Source of the DNA: Liolophura sinensis
Taxonomy: Eukaryota > Mollusca > Polyplacophora > Chitonida > Chitonidae
Length of the DNA stretch: 64,000 bases
Direction: 5' to 3'
NCBI RefSeq assembly: GCF_032854445.1
Contig: NC_088306.1
Span: 27,499,764-27,563,763, forward strand
The notes below the pieces were generated by a model, which saw only the letters and a program-made list of their open reading frames with translations, searched no databases and had not been told where the DNA came from. The position numbers were made by a program, and so were the translations under genes. The number at the start of each line of letters is the position of its first letter. Positions within the stretch are counted from its first letter, which is position 1. Shown in pieces: positions 39,170-53,100 of this stretch.

Positions 39170-41200
39170 ATTTCAGTAACACCAAATAGTAATATGAACT
39201 GTCTCCTCCGTCTCTGTCCAGTTAATACCGACATCCATCAGAATAGTTCAGTAACATCGAATACTAATGTGAACTGTCTCTCCCGTCTATGTTCAGTTAA
39301 TACCGACATCCATCAGAACAGTTCAGTGAAACCGAATACTAATGTGAACTGTCTCCTCCGTCTCTGTTCAGTTCATGCCGACATCAATCAAAATAGTTTA
39401 GTAACACCGAACACTGATATAAACTGTCTCCTCCGTCTATGTCCAGTTTATACAAACATCCATCAGAATAGCTCAGTAACACCAAAGACTAATGTGAACT
39501 GTCTCCTCTGTCTCTGTCCAGTTTATACCGACATCCATCAGAATAGTTCAGTAACACCGAACACTAATGTGAACTGTCTCCCCAGTCTCTGTCCAGTTAA
39601 TACCGACATCTATCAGAATAGTTCAGTAACACCGAATACTAATGTGAACTGTCTCCTCCGTCTCTGTCCAGTTAATACCGACATCCATCAGAATAGTTCA
39701 GTAACACAGAATACTAATGTGAACTGTCTCCTCCCTCTCTGTCCAGTTAATACCGACATCCATCAGAATAGTTCAGTAACACCGAATACTAATGTGAACT
39801 GCCTCCTCCGTCTCTGTCCAGTTAATACCGACATCCATCAGAATAGTTCAGTAACACCGAATACTAATGTGAACTGTCTCCTCCGTCTCTGTCCAGTTAA
39901 TACCGACATCCATCAGAATAGTTCAGTAACACGAAATACTAATGTGAACTGTCTCCTCCGTCTCTGTCCAGTTAATACCGACATCCATCAGAATAGTTCA
40001 GTAACACAGAATACTAATGTGAACTGTCTCCTCCGTCTCTGTCCAGTTAATACCGACATCCATCAGAATAGTTCAGTAACACAGAATACTAATGTGAACT
40101 GTCTCCTCCGTCTCTGTCCAGTTAATACCGACATCCATCAGAATAGTTCAGTAACACCGAACACTAATGTGAACTGTCTCCTCCGTCTATGTCCAGTTTA
40201 TACCGACATCCATCAGAATAGTTCAGTAACACTGAACACTAATATGAAATGTCTCCTCCGTCTATGTCCAGTTAATACCGACATCCATCAGAATAGTTCA
40301 GTAACACCGAACACTAATGTGAACTGTCTCCCCCGTCTATGTCCTGTTAATACCGACATCCATCTGAATAGTTCAGTAACACTGAGCACTAATGTGAACT
40401 GTCTCCCCCGTCTATGTCCAGTTTATACCGACATCCATCAGAATAGTTCAGTAACACCGAACACTAATGTGAACTGTCTCCTCCGTCTCTGTCCAGTTTA
40501 TACCGACATCCATCAGAATAGTTCAGTAACACCGAACACTAATGTGAACTGTCTCCCCCGTCTCTGTCCAGTTAATACCGACATCCATCAGAATAGTTCA
40601 GTAACACCGAACGCTAATGTGAACTGTCTCCCCCGTCTATGTCCAGTTAATACCGACATCCATCTGAATAGTTCAGTAACACTGAACACTAATGTGAACT
40701 GTCTCCCCCGTCTATGTCCAGTTTATACCGACATCCATCAGAATAGTTCAGTAACACCGAACACTAATGTGAACTGTCTCCCCCGTCTCTATCCAGTTAA
40801 TACCGACATCCATCAGAATAGTTCAGTAACACCGAACACTAATGTGAACTGTCTCCCCCGTCTCTATCCAGTTAATACCGACATCCATCAGGATAGTTCA
40901 GTAACACCGAACACTAATGTGAACTGTCTCCCCAGTCTCTGTCCAGTTAATACCGACATCCATCAGAATAGTTCAGTAACACAGAATACTAATGTGAACT
41001 GTCTCCCCCGTCTATGTCCAGTTAATACCGACATCCATCAGAATAGTTCAGTAACACTGAGCACTAATGTGAACTGTCTCCTCCGCCTCTGTCCAGTTAA
41101 TACCGACATCCATCAGAATAGTTCAGTAACACAGAATACTAATGTGAACTGTCTCCCCCGTCTCTATCCAGTTTACACCGACGTCTATCAGAATATTACA
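39170..41200 (+). repeat. 75-bp minisatellite, ~27 units, open across 721 codons
   Basis: Tandem 75-bp units, each encoding in the plus frame a 25-residue repeat (CPVNTDIHQNSSVTPNTNVN then CLLRL). The frame from ATG 39107 to TAG 41270-41272 is open for 721 codons. A period divisible by three keeps any stop-free frame open, so the frame may be accidental. No signal peptide, splice pattern or known domain is evident. Units differ by scattered substitutions. Confidence 0.9.
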
Positions 41201-41520
41201 CGTCTGTCTATCTGTCCGTCTTTCCGTCTGTCTGTCTTTCTGTCATCAACTTTGCGGAAACGTTATGCCTAGGGCTGAGTAAATTTGTATTCACACGCGG
41301 TTCAGCTTTGGGCTAAGCATAGATGTATTACATTGTTATGGCGATCCAGATCTGGACACGAATCCAGAATTTGTTTTAAAAGATGCTTCAAGGTTGCAAG
41401 ATAGATTACAAATGCATATTTAATTTTTTTCCCTTGGCCTGGCGATAGTGCCTAGTAGAGCATTGTGTATTTCTTGTAACTTTGCTATCAGTGATCAAAG
41501 CTATCGCCATATAGTTTAAG

Positions 41521-42425
41521 ACGTACACCATAGAGAGTAAAACCAGAGCAGCGGCGACAGTGTGACAGACGTACACCATAGAGAGTAAAACCAGAGCAGC
41601 GACGGTAGTGTGATAGACGTACACCATAGAGAATAAAACCAGAGCAGCGACGACAGGGTGATAGACGCACAGCATGGAGAATAAGACCAGAGCAGCGACG
41701 ACAGTGTGATAGGCGTACAGCATAGAGAGTAAAACCACAGCAGTGACGACAGTGTGACAGACTTACAGTATGGAGAGTAAGACCAGAGCAGCCAGGACAG
41801 TGTGATAGACGTACAGCATGGATAGTAAGACCAGAGTAGCGACGAAAGTGTGATAGACGCACAGCATTGAGTGCAAAACCAGAGCAGCAACGACAGGGTG
41901 ACTTGACGTACAGCATGGAGAGTAAAACCAAAGCAGCGACGACATTGTAATAGACGTACAGCATAGAGAATAAAACCAGAGCAGCGACGAGAGTGTGATA
42001 GATGTTCAGCATGGAGAGTAAAACCAGAGCAGCGACGACAGGGTGATAGACGTACAGCATAGAGAGTAAGACCAGAGCAGCAACGACAGTGTGATAGACG
42101 TACAGCATGGAGAGTAAAACCAGAGCAGCGACGACAGTGTGATAGACGTACAGCATGGAGAGTAAAACCAGAGCAGCGACGACAGTGTGATAGACGTACA
42201 GCATAGAGAGTAGAACCAAAGCAGCGATCACGGAGTGATAGTCGTACAGCATAGAGAGTAAAACCACATCAGCGGTGTGATAGATGTACACCATAGAGAG
42301 TAAAACGAGGACAGCTATGACAGTGTTACAGACATACAGCACAGAGAGTAAAACCAGGGAAGCGACGACAGCGGGATAGACGTAAAGCATGGAGAGCAAA
42401 ACCAGAGCAACGACGGTCCAGGCTT
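41521..42425 (-). repeat. 48-bp minisatellite, ~18 units, open on minus strand
   Basis: Tandem 48-bp units (plus strand AGAGCAGCGACGACAGTGTG...), each encoding on the minus strand a 16-residue hydrophobic repeat LVLLSMLYVYHTVVAA. One minus frame is open from 42438 to 41488. Period divisible by three, as in the neighbouring 75-bp array, so openness alone is weak evidence for a gene. Confidence 0.9.
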
Positions 42426-42439
42426 GAATTTTTTTCAAA

Positions 42440-43330
42440 CCACAATACTAGCTCTGACATGTTTTGATTAGCCTCCATCCATTTGAAATAGGTTGCAAGT
42501 TTTTACGTACGTGTGCTTCTACTTTTTTTCTTGACTGCCCCCGATATCGTTCTCATTTACATCAGTGACTTTATTTATTGTTGATTAACGCCTATATAAT
42601 GTACATTTTGTTTGCATGTTAGCTTAATTTTACCCTCATTCACATGTAGGAGTACCACTCGAGCAATGGGAGGCCACAACAAATGACAAAACAATACCGC
42701 ATGTTCTTCTGTTAACCAAGTTACAGATATTATTATTTATTTATCTGTTCATTAACTGGTGTTTCAGGAGGGGCTTTTTTCACACGACGTCGGTCAGGTC
42801 TATAGGCAGTGGAAACTAGAATGCCTAGAATCAGCCTTTGGCAATTAGCTGACAAACCTCCTGAACTGGATTTAAACTGCCACCACAAATGTCCGAGGTC
42901 GAACGGTAGCGGGAAATTACAATTGTTAATATAAATCAGGCAAGAAGAGCTCATCTCTTCAATACGATAAGCAGGATTACGTTTTTAGAAGAAAGGGAAT
43001 AACTATCAGAGTAAAAAAAATCATGTTTATATCTGTTCGCTCAGTTAATGAAAATCATTGTCGTCTTCTGAAATGAATAACGAATTGTTTTGAAAACACT
43101 AAAGACAAAAGCGAAGTCAAACAAAGTGTAATTGTATTTATACATATATTAGTAAATCTTGATCAGTTTATAATAGTACAAACCAAAACAGTAGACAGGC
43201 ATAAAGAAAATTAATGAGGCAAACTATAAAATCATACTGATAACGACATCTTTTTCTACAGAAACATTTAAATATGACAAAAATATTGCCTCACGTTATG
43301 ACATTTTAAAAAAAACATGTGATTTCTGTT
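42440..43330. other. Spacer, no gene seen
   Basis: Between the 48-bp minisatellite and the inner end of the minus arm. A dispersed-repeat-like stretch (TGGATTTAAACTGCCACCAC) is near 42865; nothing else is supported. Confidence 0.5.
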
Positions 43331-44119
43331 ATATAATGATATGATTGTACAATGTGTGTTCACGCCGTGTTCAAACATATTTAACTTTGATCACTATTGT
43401 AATGAGGCAATTCAAAATAAACATATATACCTAAATATATATAATATTTAATACAAGTTACCTGTTTACAGAGCACCAATAGCACATATCACAGAAAGGA
43501 ATGCCTTTCTTTAACATACAGGTATTTCCGACAACATCAATGTACAAATTCAGGAGTGTAAGATGAGGGACAGGATGAGTCACTTAAAGTATAATATTAC
43601 TGGTGACTGGAGGAACTCAGGGTTGTGTAATTGATGAATGATTATTTGAGTGGCGTTAACGCGACATTCCAGAATCTCTCCCTTATACGATTTTGATCAG
43701 TTTCATGGTTGGAAATACCCAACCATGAAATCACCAGCCTTTTACAAGCTTCTGATTCGGATTTTACTATGTACGGATCACGGATTTTCTCCCATACAGC
43801 AGGTTCGTGAGCACGAGCATATCATCAGATGAAAGTCAAGAGAGCTTCAAAAAATTTCATGCAAGACTATATTATAATGGCCTTCCCTATGTTCCCTATC
43901 GACCGCTTATTGCCATCAAACCCACAAGAGCAGAGGAGATTCCGATATTGCCCGCTCTCAACAAACAGTAAAACTATGCTGGCAACGTCTAAAATAGCAT
44001 ACATCCTATCATTTAAAAATCATGTACGTTGAGAAGAGGGATTTCGCATTTCATGATCTATATGACACATATGTTCTATGTGCACAATTTTGATTGGTTT
44101 CTAATCTCATTGAAATGAA

Positions 44120-47100
44120 TTATTTTCGTTTCTTCTGGACTGCCTCCGCAATGGCCTCTTTGATCTCCTTCAGGTGGTTGAGTGTATTGAATTCCATCAG
44201 CTGAGATAACCGATCAAACGCCTTGTGAGTGTAGGTGAAGTTAAGCGTGGAATAAGGGGCTTCGGGATCGTCAAAGACGGCGAAGTCCGCGAATTCTTTC
44301 TCTTCAGTAGTTTCCCTTGGGACACCTGGTGACGAAAAAGAAAATGTTTAGGGCAAAAAATAGCATGGCATCTGCAAAATACGAAATCAAAACTTCCCAG
44401 ATTAAAAGGGGTCTCTCAAAATGATCAAAATAGTCTAGCACCCCAAATCGTGGAATATATATGTACAAGTAAGAGAACATGTATAGCAGTGGGTAGTGTG
44501 TTCTAGACTGGCTGTATTGATTTACTTTGTTTCATTTATTTCATGAAATGCCATATTTAAGAGTTTTTCACTTATGCGATGACTGTCAATATTATGGGTG
44601 GAGCAAACAGAAGTGCCAGTCGTAAATCTCCGACCGTAAGTAAGGTAATGACGAATGACGACTTTGCACACCTCACTAGTACCAGATGCGTCTTCTTCGA
44701 CGAATTTTAGACTTCACAAATGTTCTCACGAGCGTTGTAGATCGCTTATTGTCACCAAGGCACCACAAGCAGTGACAGCGCAGGAATGTTCCCTGCCCAA
44801 GGTCGGTTTTGAAACTGCGCCTTGAAATGCTTGCAACTCACCTGGCTTCTTATACTTCCGGAAGTCGAGATTCACGAGGACGAAGTGAAGTATTATGGGA
44901 CAGTTAGGGTCGTTGGGATCACGGAAGATGTACAACTCCTTCATCCCTTCTTTCTCAAACACACTCGTGTCGATGGGTGGGAAACGAAGACCGTGCTGTT
45001 TAGCCCACTTTTCAGCCAGTTTTATTTCCTGGAAAAAAATCATCAGCGCATTCGTCAGGCAAGGCAAATTTGTTTTACAACCTCGGAAACCATGGAAAAC
45101 ACGATGATATCGATCTAAAGAAAGCAGTTACTAAAAAAATCCGAATAGTTCAGAGTAAACAGGGCAAGTAATGATGTACATATAACATTGCCCGGAGCTA
45201 AGTCAAATTTAAAATACTTTAGAGCTTATGTTTGGTCCTTGAAATTAAAATTTGACCATTTCAAAACACGTGTGACAAGCCCCCAAATTAGTTGACGAAG
45301 TTTTTAATTCAACCTAAGGTCATAAATGGCTGTTGTAAAATTGGTACCAGATAGCTGACTGGTTATTCATCAGGAATTAATTTACCTCGAACGGCTCGCT
45401 GTCATCGCTGGGTCTACCACTGAAGTCAAACGACAGGATCAAGTCTATCCCTCGGGCTTGCCTCAGCACGAGAGGGTACGGGGAGTTGAAAGTTAACCCT
45501 GCGTCCACGACGAATTGTTTCTTCACGTGGGTGAAATACACTCCGATTCGTTCGTCTGAATCGTCTGTAAACATAATTAAATTTTCGGCTAATTTTATAT
45601 ATATATACTATTTCCACGTCTCGGTCCTATATACTGTCAAATAATGCTGGGAAGGCTGGCCAAGCTGAACAAAGAAGTCTGGCACGGTACATTTGTATCC
45701 GGCATGCAGGTAACTAGGTCAACAGTTCAAATCCATCTCTTGCTGGATCAAATGAGATATACTGCACCAGAAGTTATTTTAATGCTCTTTACTTTAGCTT
45801 TACCACCTTCATACAGCTGTTTTGAAATAGTTTCGTAATGGGGAAAGAACACCTGTGAAATAAAGGACTGGGCTAAATACTGAATGCAAGACTTTTGTCT
45901 TCTTAAATGTCATTTTGAACTTGTCTGTCATTCTTTTAAACGTTGCATTAATTTAATGACTGAAGTGGAAATGTCTCCGGTAATTACTGGATTAATTAAG
46001 TCTTCTCACCAGAATCTGTTTCTTCGGGGGTCTTAGGTTCTTCTCCTTTAGGTAGTAACGCGATTCCTCTCAGGAAGTTGTGAATCACGCCAGCGCGGCC
46101 AGTGCGAGTGCTCAGAAGCTGAAATCTCTTGCTGGAAACGGAAAACGATAACCGTGAGGTTTTGATTTTAGCAATCGGTTCACAGTTTTATAACAAACTG
46201 TTTAACTTCAACATTTTTGTTTTCAAATTCAAATGAAATAAACAAGTAATACTTCTGAACTTTTCACGGAAAATACGACGTCACTATACGCTTGTGGTCA
46301 AGCGTAGGCAAAATCACCTTTTCTGACTAAATATTGATTTTGGGAAAACATTATATTAGTTTTATAACTAGTTTTAAGACGACTACACAATGACACAGTT
46401 CGAACATTAAAAATATCACTGAAGTTTTGTTAAAAAGTAAATAGGCTTTATATAATGTGTGTAGTAAACTTTTTTTTTGAAAGGGACAGTAACATCGAAA
46501 TCAAAGGGTTTAAGCCATTGCACCTCGACAGATAACTGAAACAAAAATCCTTGCCGTAAAGCTATATTGTCTTATCTGTTTGTCCAAGCAAGCAAACCCA
46601 ATATCCTTTACGAGTCACGCTAATAGATGAACAGAAGTGGAGTGAAATTTTGAAGCGGTTGGATAGTGGCAGTATTTGCACGGTGACTAAATTAGAGGAT
46701 CAAATTGCAAAGAGAATAAATTATATTACCTATCTACTAGGTCCTTAAACCAGTTCATCCAGAATCCTTTGTCCGCGACCGTTTTTTCCGCTCCTTGTTC
46801 TTCCTCCTCCTTCGTTTTCCTACTTTTGGCCGCGGTCGTAGTATCAGTCAGTTCTTCACAATGATCATAATGAGAGTTATCGTGATCATCAAAATCATCG
46901 TCGTCATCATCGTCTTCATCTTCGCTTCCGTCACTCAGCATCGATTCTTCTTTAATTTTCTTTTCTGCATTACAATATCAAAATAAGAATAATCGTAATT
47001 TCCTTCCTATCATAAAAATTGCACGAGATAATACCACTAATCACAAGACGAAATCATCTTTTCAGTAATTTCAGCAATTTGGTACCAAAAACTTCTGTAT

Positions 47101-50100
47101 GACTTCTACTGACGGTTAAGAATATTAGCTTCAGTATCTCTTTATTTCAGTTAAAATGATAATATTGTGGTTTTTAAGGCCTGGCAAGTGGTGTGCATTT
47201 TGCTCATGAACATACTCATTTCCCGTCTGACCATCTTCACGGGGTCCATGTTTCGGTTGTCATCAAATAGTCGATCAAACATGATGCTGAAAGCGTTGCC
47301 CCAAATACCTGCGACAAAAGATGGAAAATATGCTGTTACGTAGTTTACAGAAAAGATATATTTATTTTGTTTGATTGGTGTTTTACGCAATACCCAATAA
47401 TATTTCGCATATGCGACGACGGCCAGTATTATGGTGTAGAAATCCAAATGGGGCAATGAAGTGAATAAGTTTTTGTTTGATTATGACAATAGCCAACTCC
47501 AGTTTTGTCTAAAAAACTGGGCAAGACAATTTATTGTGAGGTTTCCGGTGAATTTTAGTGCCAATGAAGAAAGGCAGACAATATTCAAAATGCTGTATTG
47601 TAAGAACTTAACGTTGTTTAATTGAACAGATTCATTCTTTTCTCAGGGTAGAGAGAACAAATAATGACATAAAACACCTGCTAACAGGGGAAGAACGGCA
47701 TCAGAACCTCTCGTATTGCAACAATTTACAAGGTTAAAATACACCCCAAAATTACTTCAGATTTTGAAAACAAAACCTAGGACTGACCTTGTAAAAAGTG
47801 GAGTGGGGGTTCGTCGTACTTCTTCGCCAACTTGCCCATGAAGAACTTACTGCCGAAATACTCGCTCTTCATGAACGACCCAAACTTCGCCATTCCTATC
47901 TCGAAAGGGCTGAACTCAATCCATTCTGCAAAGTAACATGTCTTGGTATTGTAATGTAGTCAACAAAACAGCCCTATGGAAAGGCGTCGCCCTGTATAGG
48001 GGCACACTAATGCCCGATATAGTTACAGTTATGACATCAGACACAATAGATCGCATCGAGGGACTAATGGTTAGTGCTTCCCGCTCGAAGTCGGGAGATC
48101 CGGGATCAAACCAAAGACTTTAAAAATGGTACTGGTTGCTGCTTGGCTTGGCACCAAGCACTGATAGGTTACAGCATGGAAACAGGACTGGTCGGCCTGG
48201 TGTCAGTATAATGTGACTGGGCGGGGTGTCATGTCTGGTGTCTTCGACATCATACTTCGGTGGCAATAGCACTATGGCCTTATGAACTCGCCCTGCCACA
48301 AGAAACACAGTATATGTACACAGACCCAATTACTCCTCGTCTTCGCACTGTGGAAAAATTTTTAAGGATAGGTTAAATCCCTAGCATTTATTCATTCATT
48401 CATTTATTCATTCAAACCCGATCTTGGCTTATCACGCCATGTTACATGAACAAATTGCCTCTTGACCTGATTTGAAGTAACTAGCTTACGGAGCTGATGC
48501 GTGAACAGCCTAGCTTGTCGTGAGGCCTTGCATCCTTTTTTGTCTTACCTTGGAAAACTCTGGCAGAAACGTTCGCCTTCACGTGTACACACGTATACAG
48601 AGGCATTGGGATGTTACCGTCTACGATTTTTATCTGTTGATCTGTCAGTGTACAATCTTTTCTCTGAAAGACCAAAAAATACATGGGGGTCAGTGATATT
48701 GACGCTATAGGCATATCACAATTCCTTCCCTCTGGTATCAAGTACATGCCTGGTAAGAGTCTTAGTTTGTACACTCTAACCAACTATCCAAAATCTTGTA
48801 CAGAAGGGATATTTAACACAGGGTAGACAGAAAAACGTAACGAATTAGAGAGCAAAAACATGAAGATTTTTTGAGATAACCAGTTTGTTAGTATCATCAA
48901 TAAACCCAGTCAAAATATACATTCAAACAACCGTTTACAAAATTGTAACTATGCCCATAACATTAAACAGAGCTGGTTTTACATATCAGACCACCCAATC
49001 CAACATCAATTGCCTCCCTTTTACTTACGTCTTTAATTAGTGTTTCTCCCACCAGATGGCCATAGAAATCCGTGAAGCTGATTGGCTGGCCGTTGTTCCA
49101 TTTTTCCATCATGGCGCCGATGTACCGACTAACTTGCTGCATTCCCATCAAGTTAATAAAACTCGCGTCAATGTTCTTTTTTAGCTCTTCCTGAAATTCT
49201 TTCAGAGACAACTTTGGCCACTTCGGATGCGAGTACAATGTCGATAATAACCTGATAATTTAATTTGGGGAAAAATATCTTTCAATTAAACCGAAGAAAC
49301 CTACGACAATATTAAACACTGAGATAATTAAATTAAAGAGAGTATTCCAGAGATTTTGGACAAAATCAAATTTTCTGCAGCAGCAATAGTGTTTATATAG
49401 CTCAAATTACTGCCTTTCAGTAAATAACAGACTCGTATCTGTCCTATGTATAGTGCCAAAATGACTTTAAGGTTTGAAAAAGTTATAATGCGACCTGCTT
49501 TATAAATTTTAGGGTATTATTACCGATTTTTGATGTAAACCGCGAACAGACAAGGCTGGTACTTTGTGAAGGTAATTATTTGGGCTATTCTAAAATGACA
49601 ACAAAAATCTTGTATAGTCTCTTTTACTTAAGGCTTCATTCAAACGCACACGTTTCGGAACAACACGGAAATGTAGCACGGTGAGCAAAGATTTTGTCAA
49701 ATAACACTGTGACTGATACTAGAAACCAACATTTACACAAACCGAGCAGGAAAAAGTATTTATCAAAGCACAGACGCCATATTGACTGCCGCCAGTTTGT
49801 GATTTTCATACTGTTCACACAAATCAACACATACTCATTTCGACTTGTTTTGACTCTTTAGCCACGAAGTTACAAAAGCTCGTTTAAGAATGCAGAACTG
49901 CAGAACGTGAAATTCGCCCCTTTCGTCTTTTGCACCTCCTAAAGTGTTGAACAGAGCAGTTAAAATCGTGACCATGCTACTGGTTATTGTGACGTCAACT
50001 TCAAAGCAGACTACTTTTTATAACAACGTATTGTTATGTGCACAAATGCCGTCAGCTTCTAAATTTAGCTTGCCACGGTTTACATATGCTGAGTTCAGGG

Positions 50101-53100
50101 CCAGCTGTCTGCCTCTGCCTTAGAATATTCCAGAATACGCTCAGTTCGGGGCCTGTTTGTTTACAACAAGTGTTCAAGAATTTTCTTATTCCAGAAAATT
50201 CCACCAGTCTATATAAGACCTATGAAGGCAGGTCAAAAGGGGAGAACGGAGAATTATTGAGAGTTTTGGATGCTTTCGCTGTGTATTACTTTAGTAGGCC
50301 TTTTGTGCTGAATTTTGGTGTCTTTATAGCCTCTGGCTTTGTTATATCATATCTCCACCGAGCACTTGTTCAGTCTGAACTTGTATACTTAACTTGTGCT
50401 CTTGTGTACACAGTGCTTATTAGTACACCGACCCTGTCTGTGGAATTTTGTGTATACTTCGTCTTACACTCAGTTATACTGTGGATTTTCCCACTTGTGA
50501 ATATTGCCTCTGTGCATTTTTTAAGCATTGTGGAATATATGCGTCCGTTTGGACTTGACACCGTTGTACATGTAAGTACTTTAGTATTTGTATAGATACT
50601 GCTATCCTTTCTTGTTAAACTTAAGTACTTTAGTATTTGTAAAAGTCTTGTTATCTGTTCTTGTTAAACCTAATAAATTGTTTTAAAATAAAATCTGCTA
50701 GTTTTGGTCACTTTTCTGTGCGGCTAAACTGTCGTGTATTTGGAACAAGCCATCTCTTTATAATACAGACAGTTTGGGTCGTAACAGTATTTAAATCTCA
50801 AGTGTCGAAGGTCAGTTCAATCTTTTGATATTTTACGTTTGCTTTTCATGTTTTAATGGCTTTTCAGAAAAACTGATATGCTGTCAAGGGGACCCTAAAA
50901 ACATTTTTGTGGATCACTTGAAGTTTGACCCGTTAAGTTTGAAAGTCGCGCAGGCAAAGTGTGTACATATTAGACATTCATCTTACCCACATGGAAGACT
51001 TGTACAAAGTTAGTCTTTGCACTTAGAATTGCATATGCTCATATTTCAGAGTTATCCAAAATGCCGTTAACCTCTGTCGAAGATCTTTTACAAATGCCCA
51101 AAAGTCAGCAAATGCAACTTTTTTCCAGAGATCACTTTTATATAAGTGCTATATTCCATTACATACAAAAAACCCATTTTGAAAACGAAGGAGAAAAAAA
51201 CCTGAAATATTAAAGTAGTTCGCCGAGCGTGAAGTTATAAGATCTTACCAACATGACCCCGACAGTCCACATGTGTAAATGACACAGTCCAGCACACCTG
51301 TTTCTTGCAGAGCTTTGAAGACACCGCTATAGGCCACCATAGCCCGGAAACCCCCACCTGACCCCAGCACGGCTACAGTCGGCACCTGAAATACAACGAT
51401 CGATTTATAGATTGATTAATTATCAATGTGTGGACCTTGCTGGCCGAGTGGCTTAACCTGCCTTTCGCTCTTGGTCAGTGGAGCTTTACTCTAAACGTGT
51501 AGCATTTCTTTTCTTGTCAAAAAAATGTTAAGTCGGGAATCTGGGTATTGTAAGAAAGGTAAACAATCAAGCAAATAGGCCGTTAATTTTAATTGAAAGT
51601 GACGTTTGGGTGATGCTATAATGTGTTGTGTTATTATAACATAATCCTGTGTTATATTCATCATATGATCCTGGTAGACTTATACAATCTTTATCTTGAA
51701 TTAATGGAATGTGTAAACGGAATACTATGCCACAACAATAGGTTACAATCTAGAATCAGTCACGCAGGTTTTCTGATAAACTTAACGGATTGTCTTTTGA
51801 GATAGCGAAAAGCAGGAATTGAATTTTGTTCCTTTCAGGGGAGGGGGTTGGGGGAGCTACAGATAAAAATAAACGCAGTAAATTTTGCAAAAGTCATTTT
51901 AGCATAGGTACAAGCGGTTCATGTAAAATTTGCTCTCCGCGTACTGGCCGTAGATCTGTGCTAGATTTCCGAGCAGTTTTGGTTCTTTTCGATTATTATA
52001 TATTTTGACGCCTATATATAGCAAAAGATATCCCAACATAAAAAGGAATTGGTCAGGTCAGCCCATAACTCGTGAGTATGGATATACAGATAGTGATTTC
52101 TCAGTCTCTTATCCCTGTTATACAATTCACCGAATCTCGTGCCTCTCTTGACATATCCGCAGATCTCGTAGGTTTGTGTAAATGTTGATTTCCAGTATGA
52201 GCAACCCAGAAGAACACGCATTCTAAAATTGGAATGTACTTGGGACGGATGTCGTATTTGAATCGCACAATCCTGCCTACGACTGGTTGTATCCTGACAC
52301 AGATAGAGCTTATCCGATGAAATAGACACTCTGATTCGGGTTTTTTTTTTTCTTTTTCATTTTTTATTGATTTCTTTCTCCCGAGATTTGCAGGTATCCT
52401 TGCGGAGTGGGGTAAAACAACGCTGTTGCGAGAGTTACGGAGAGAAACAGCCCCAAATATGTCGGGCTGCTGGTAAGGAACATCTTTAGCTATTAAATCT
52501 TCCTGAACAGACGTGATTGCCATGGACCCTTTTTTTTCGGCGAGACCACACGGTTGACGTTGATTTATGCTTGGGAAGATGTAATGCACCTGTGAACAGC
52601 GGTAAATGTTCCTTGCAGTCAATCCGACACATTTGGGGTTGTTTCGATAAGAATTATCCCACTCTATATTTGCAGATAATCAGACATGTAGACCGCTGTT
52701 CATGTCTCAATTCTGTCATATGAAGACAATTCACATGAAGGCGTGTGGTCTGTTGTGATCGAACTACACCCTGGTTACATGACCTGTTGTTTTGCAGGAT
52801 TATATTACTGAGCGGAGTTGTCTAGTACAAGGACAAAGTGTCTGATTTTACTGGCGTGTGACTGACATCCTGGAAGACAGCTTAGGGGCTACAGCTGAAA
52901 TGTTCACAATGCCACTTTAAAACATGTGGAGCGGCAAAGCGTTGATATCAGTTAATTCTGATTGGCTTATATTACAAATTACCCGCATGCCCGTTTACAA
53001 GCTCCATAATGAAAACAATCCGTGACGCGCTATATGTTCCACTCGATCAGAATTTCCTTCGACAACTCGTAATTAAATTTAATCACGTTATAACATACAA

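Noticed and set aside
50038..50595. 185-residue open frame as a membrane protein gene
   Set aside because: It lies wholly within a solo LTR with clear ends, TATA box and target duplication; hydrophobicity follows T-rich sequence.
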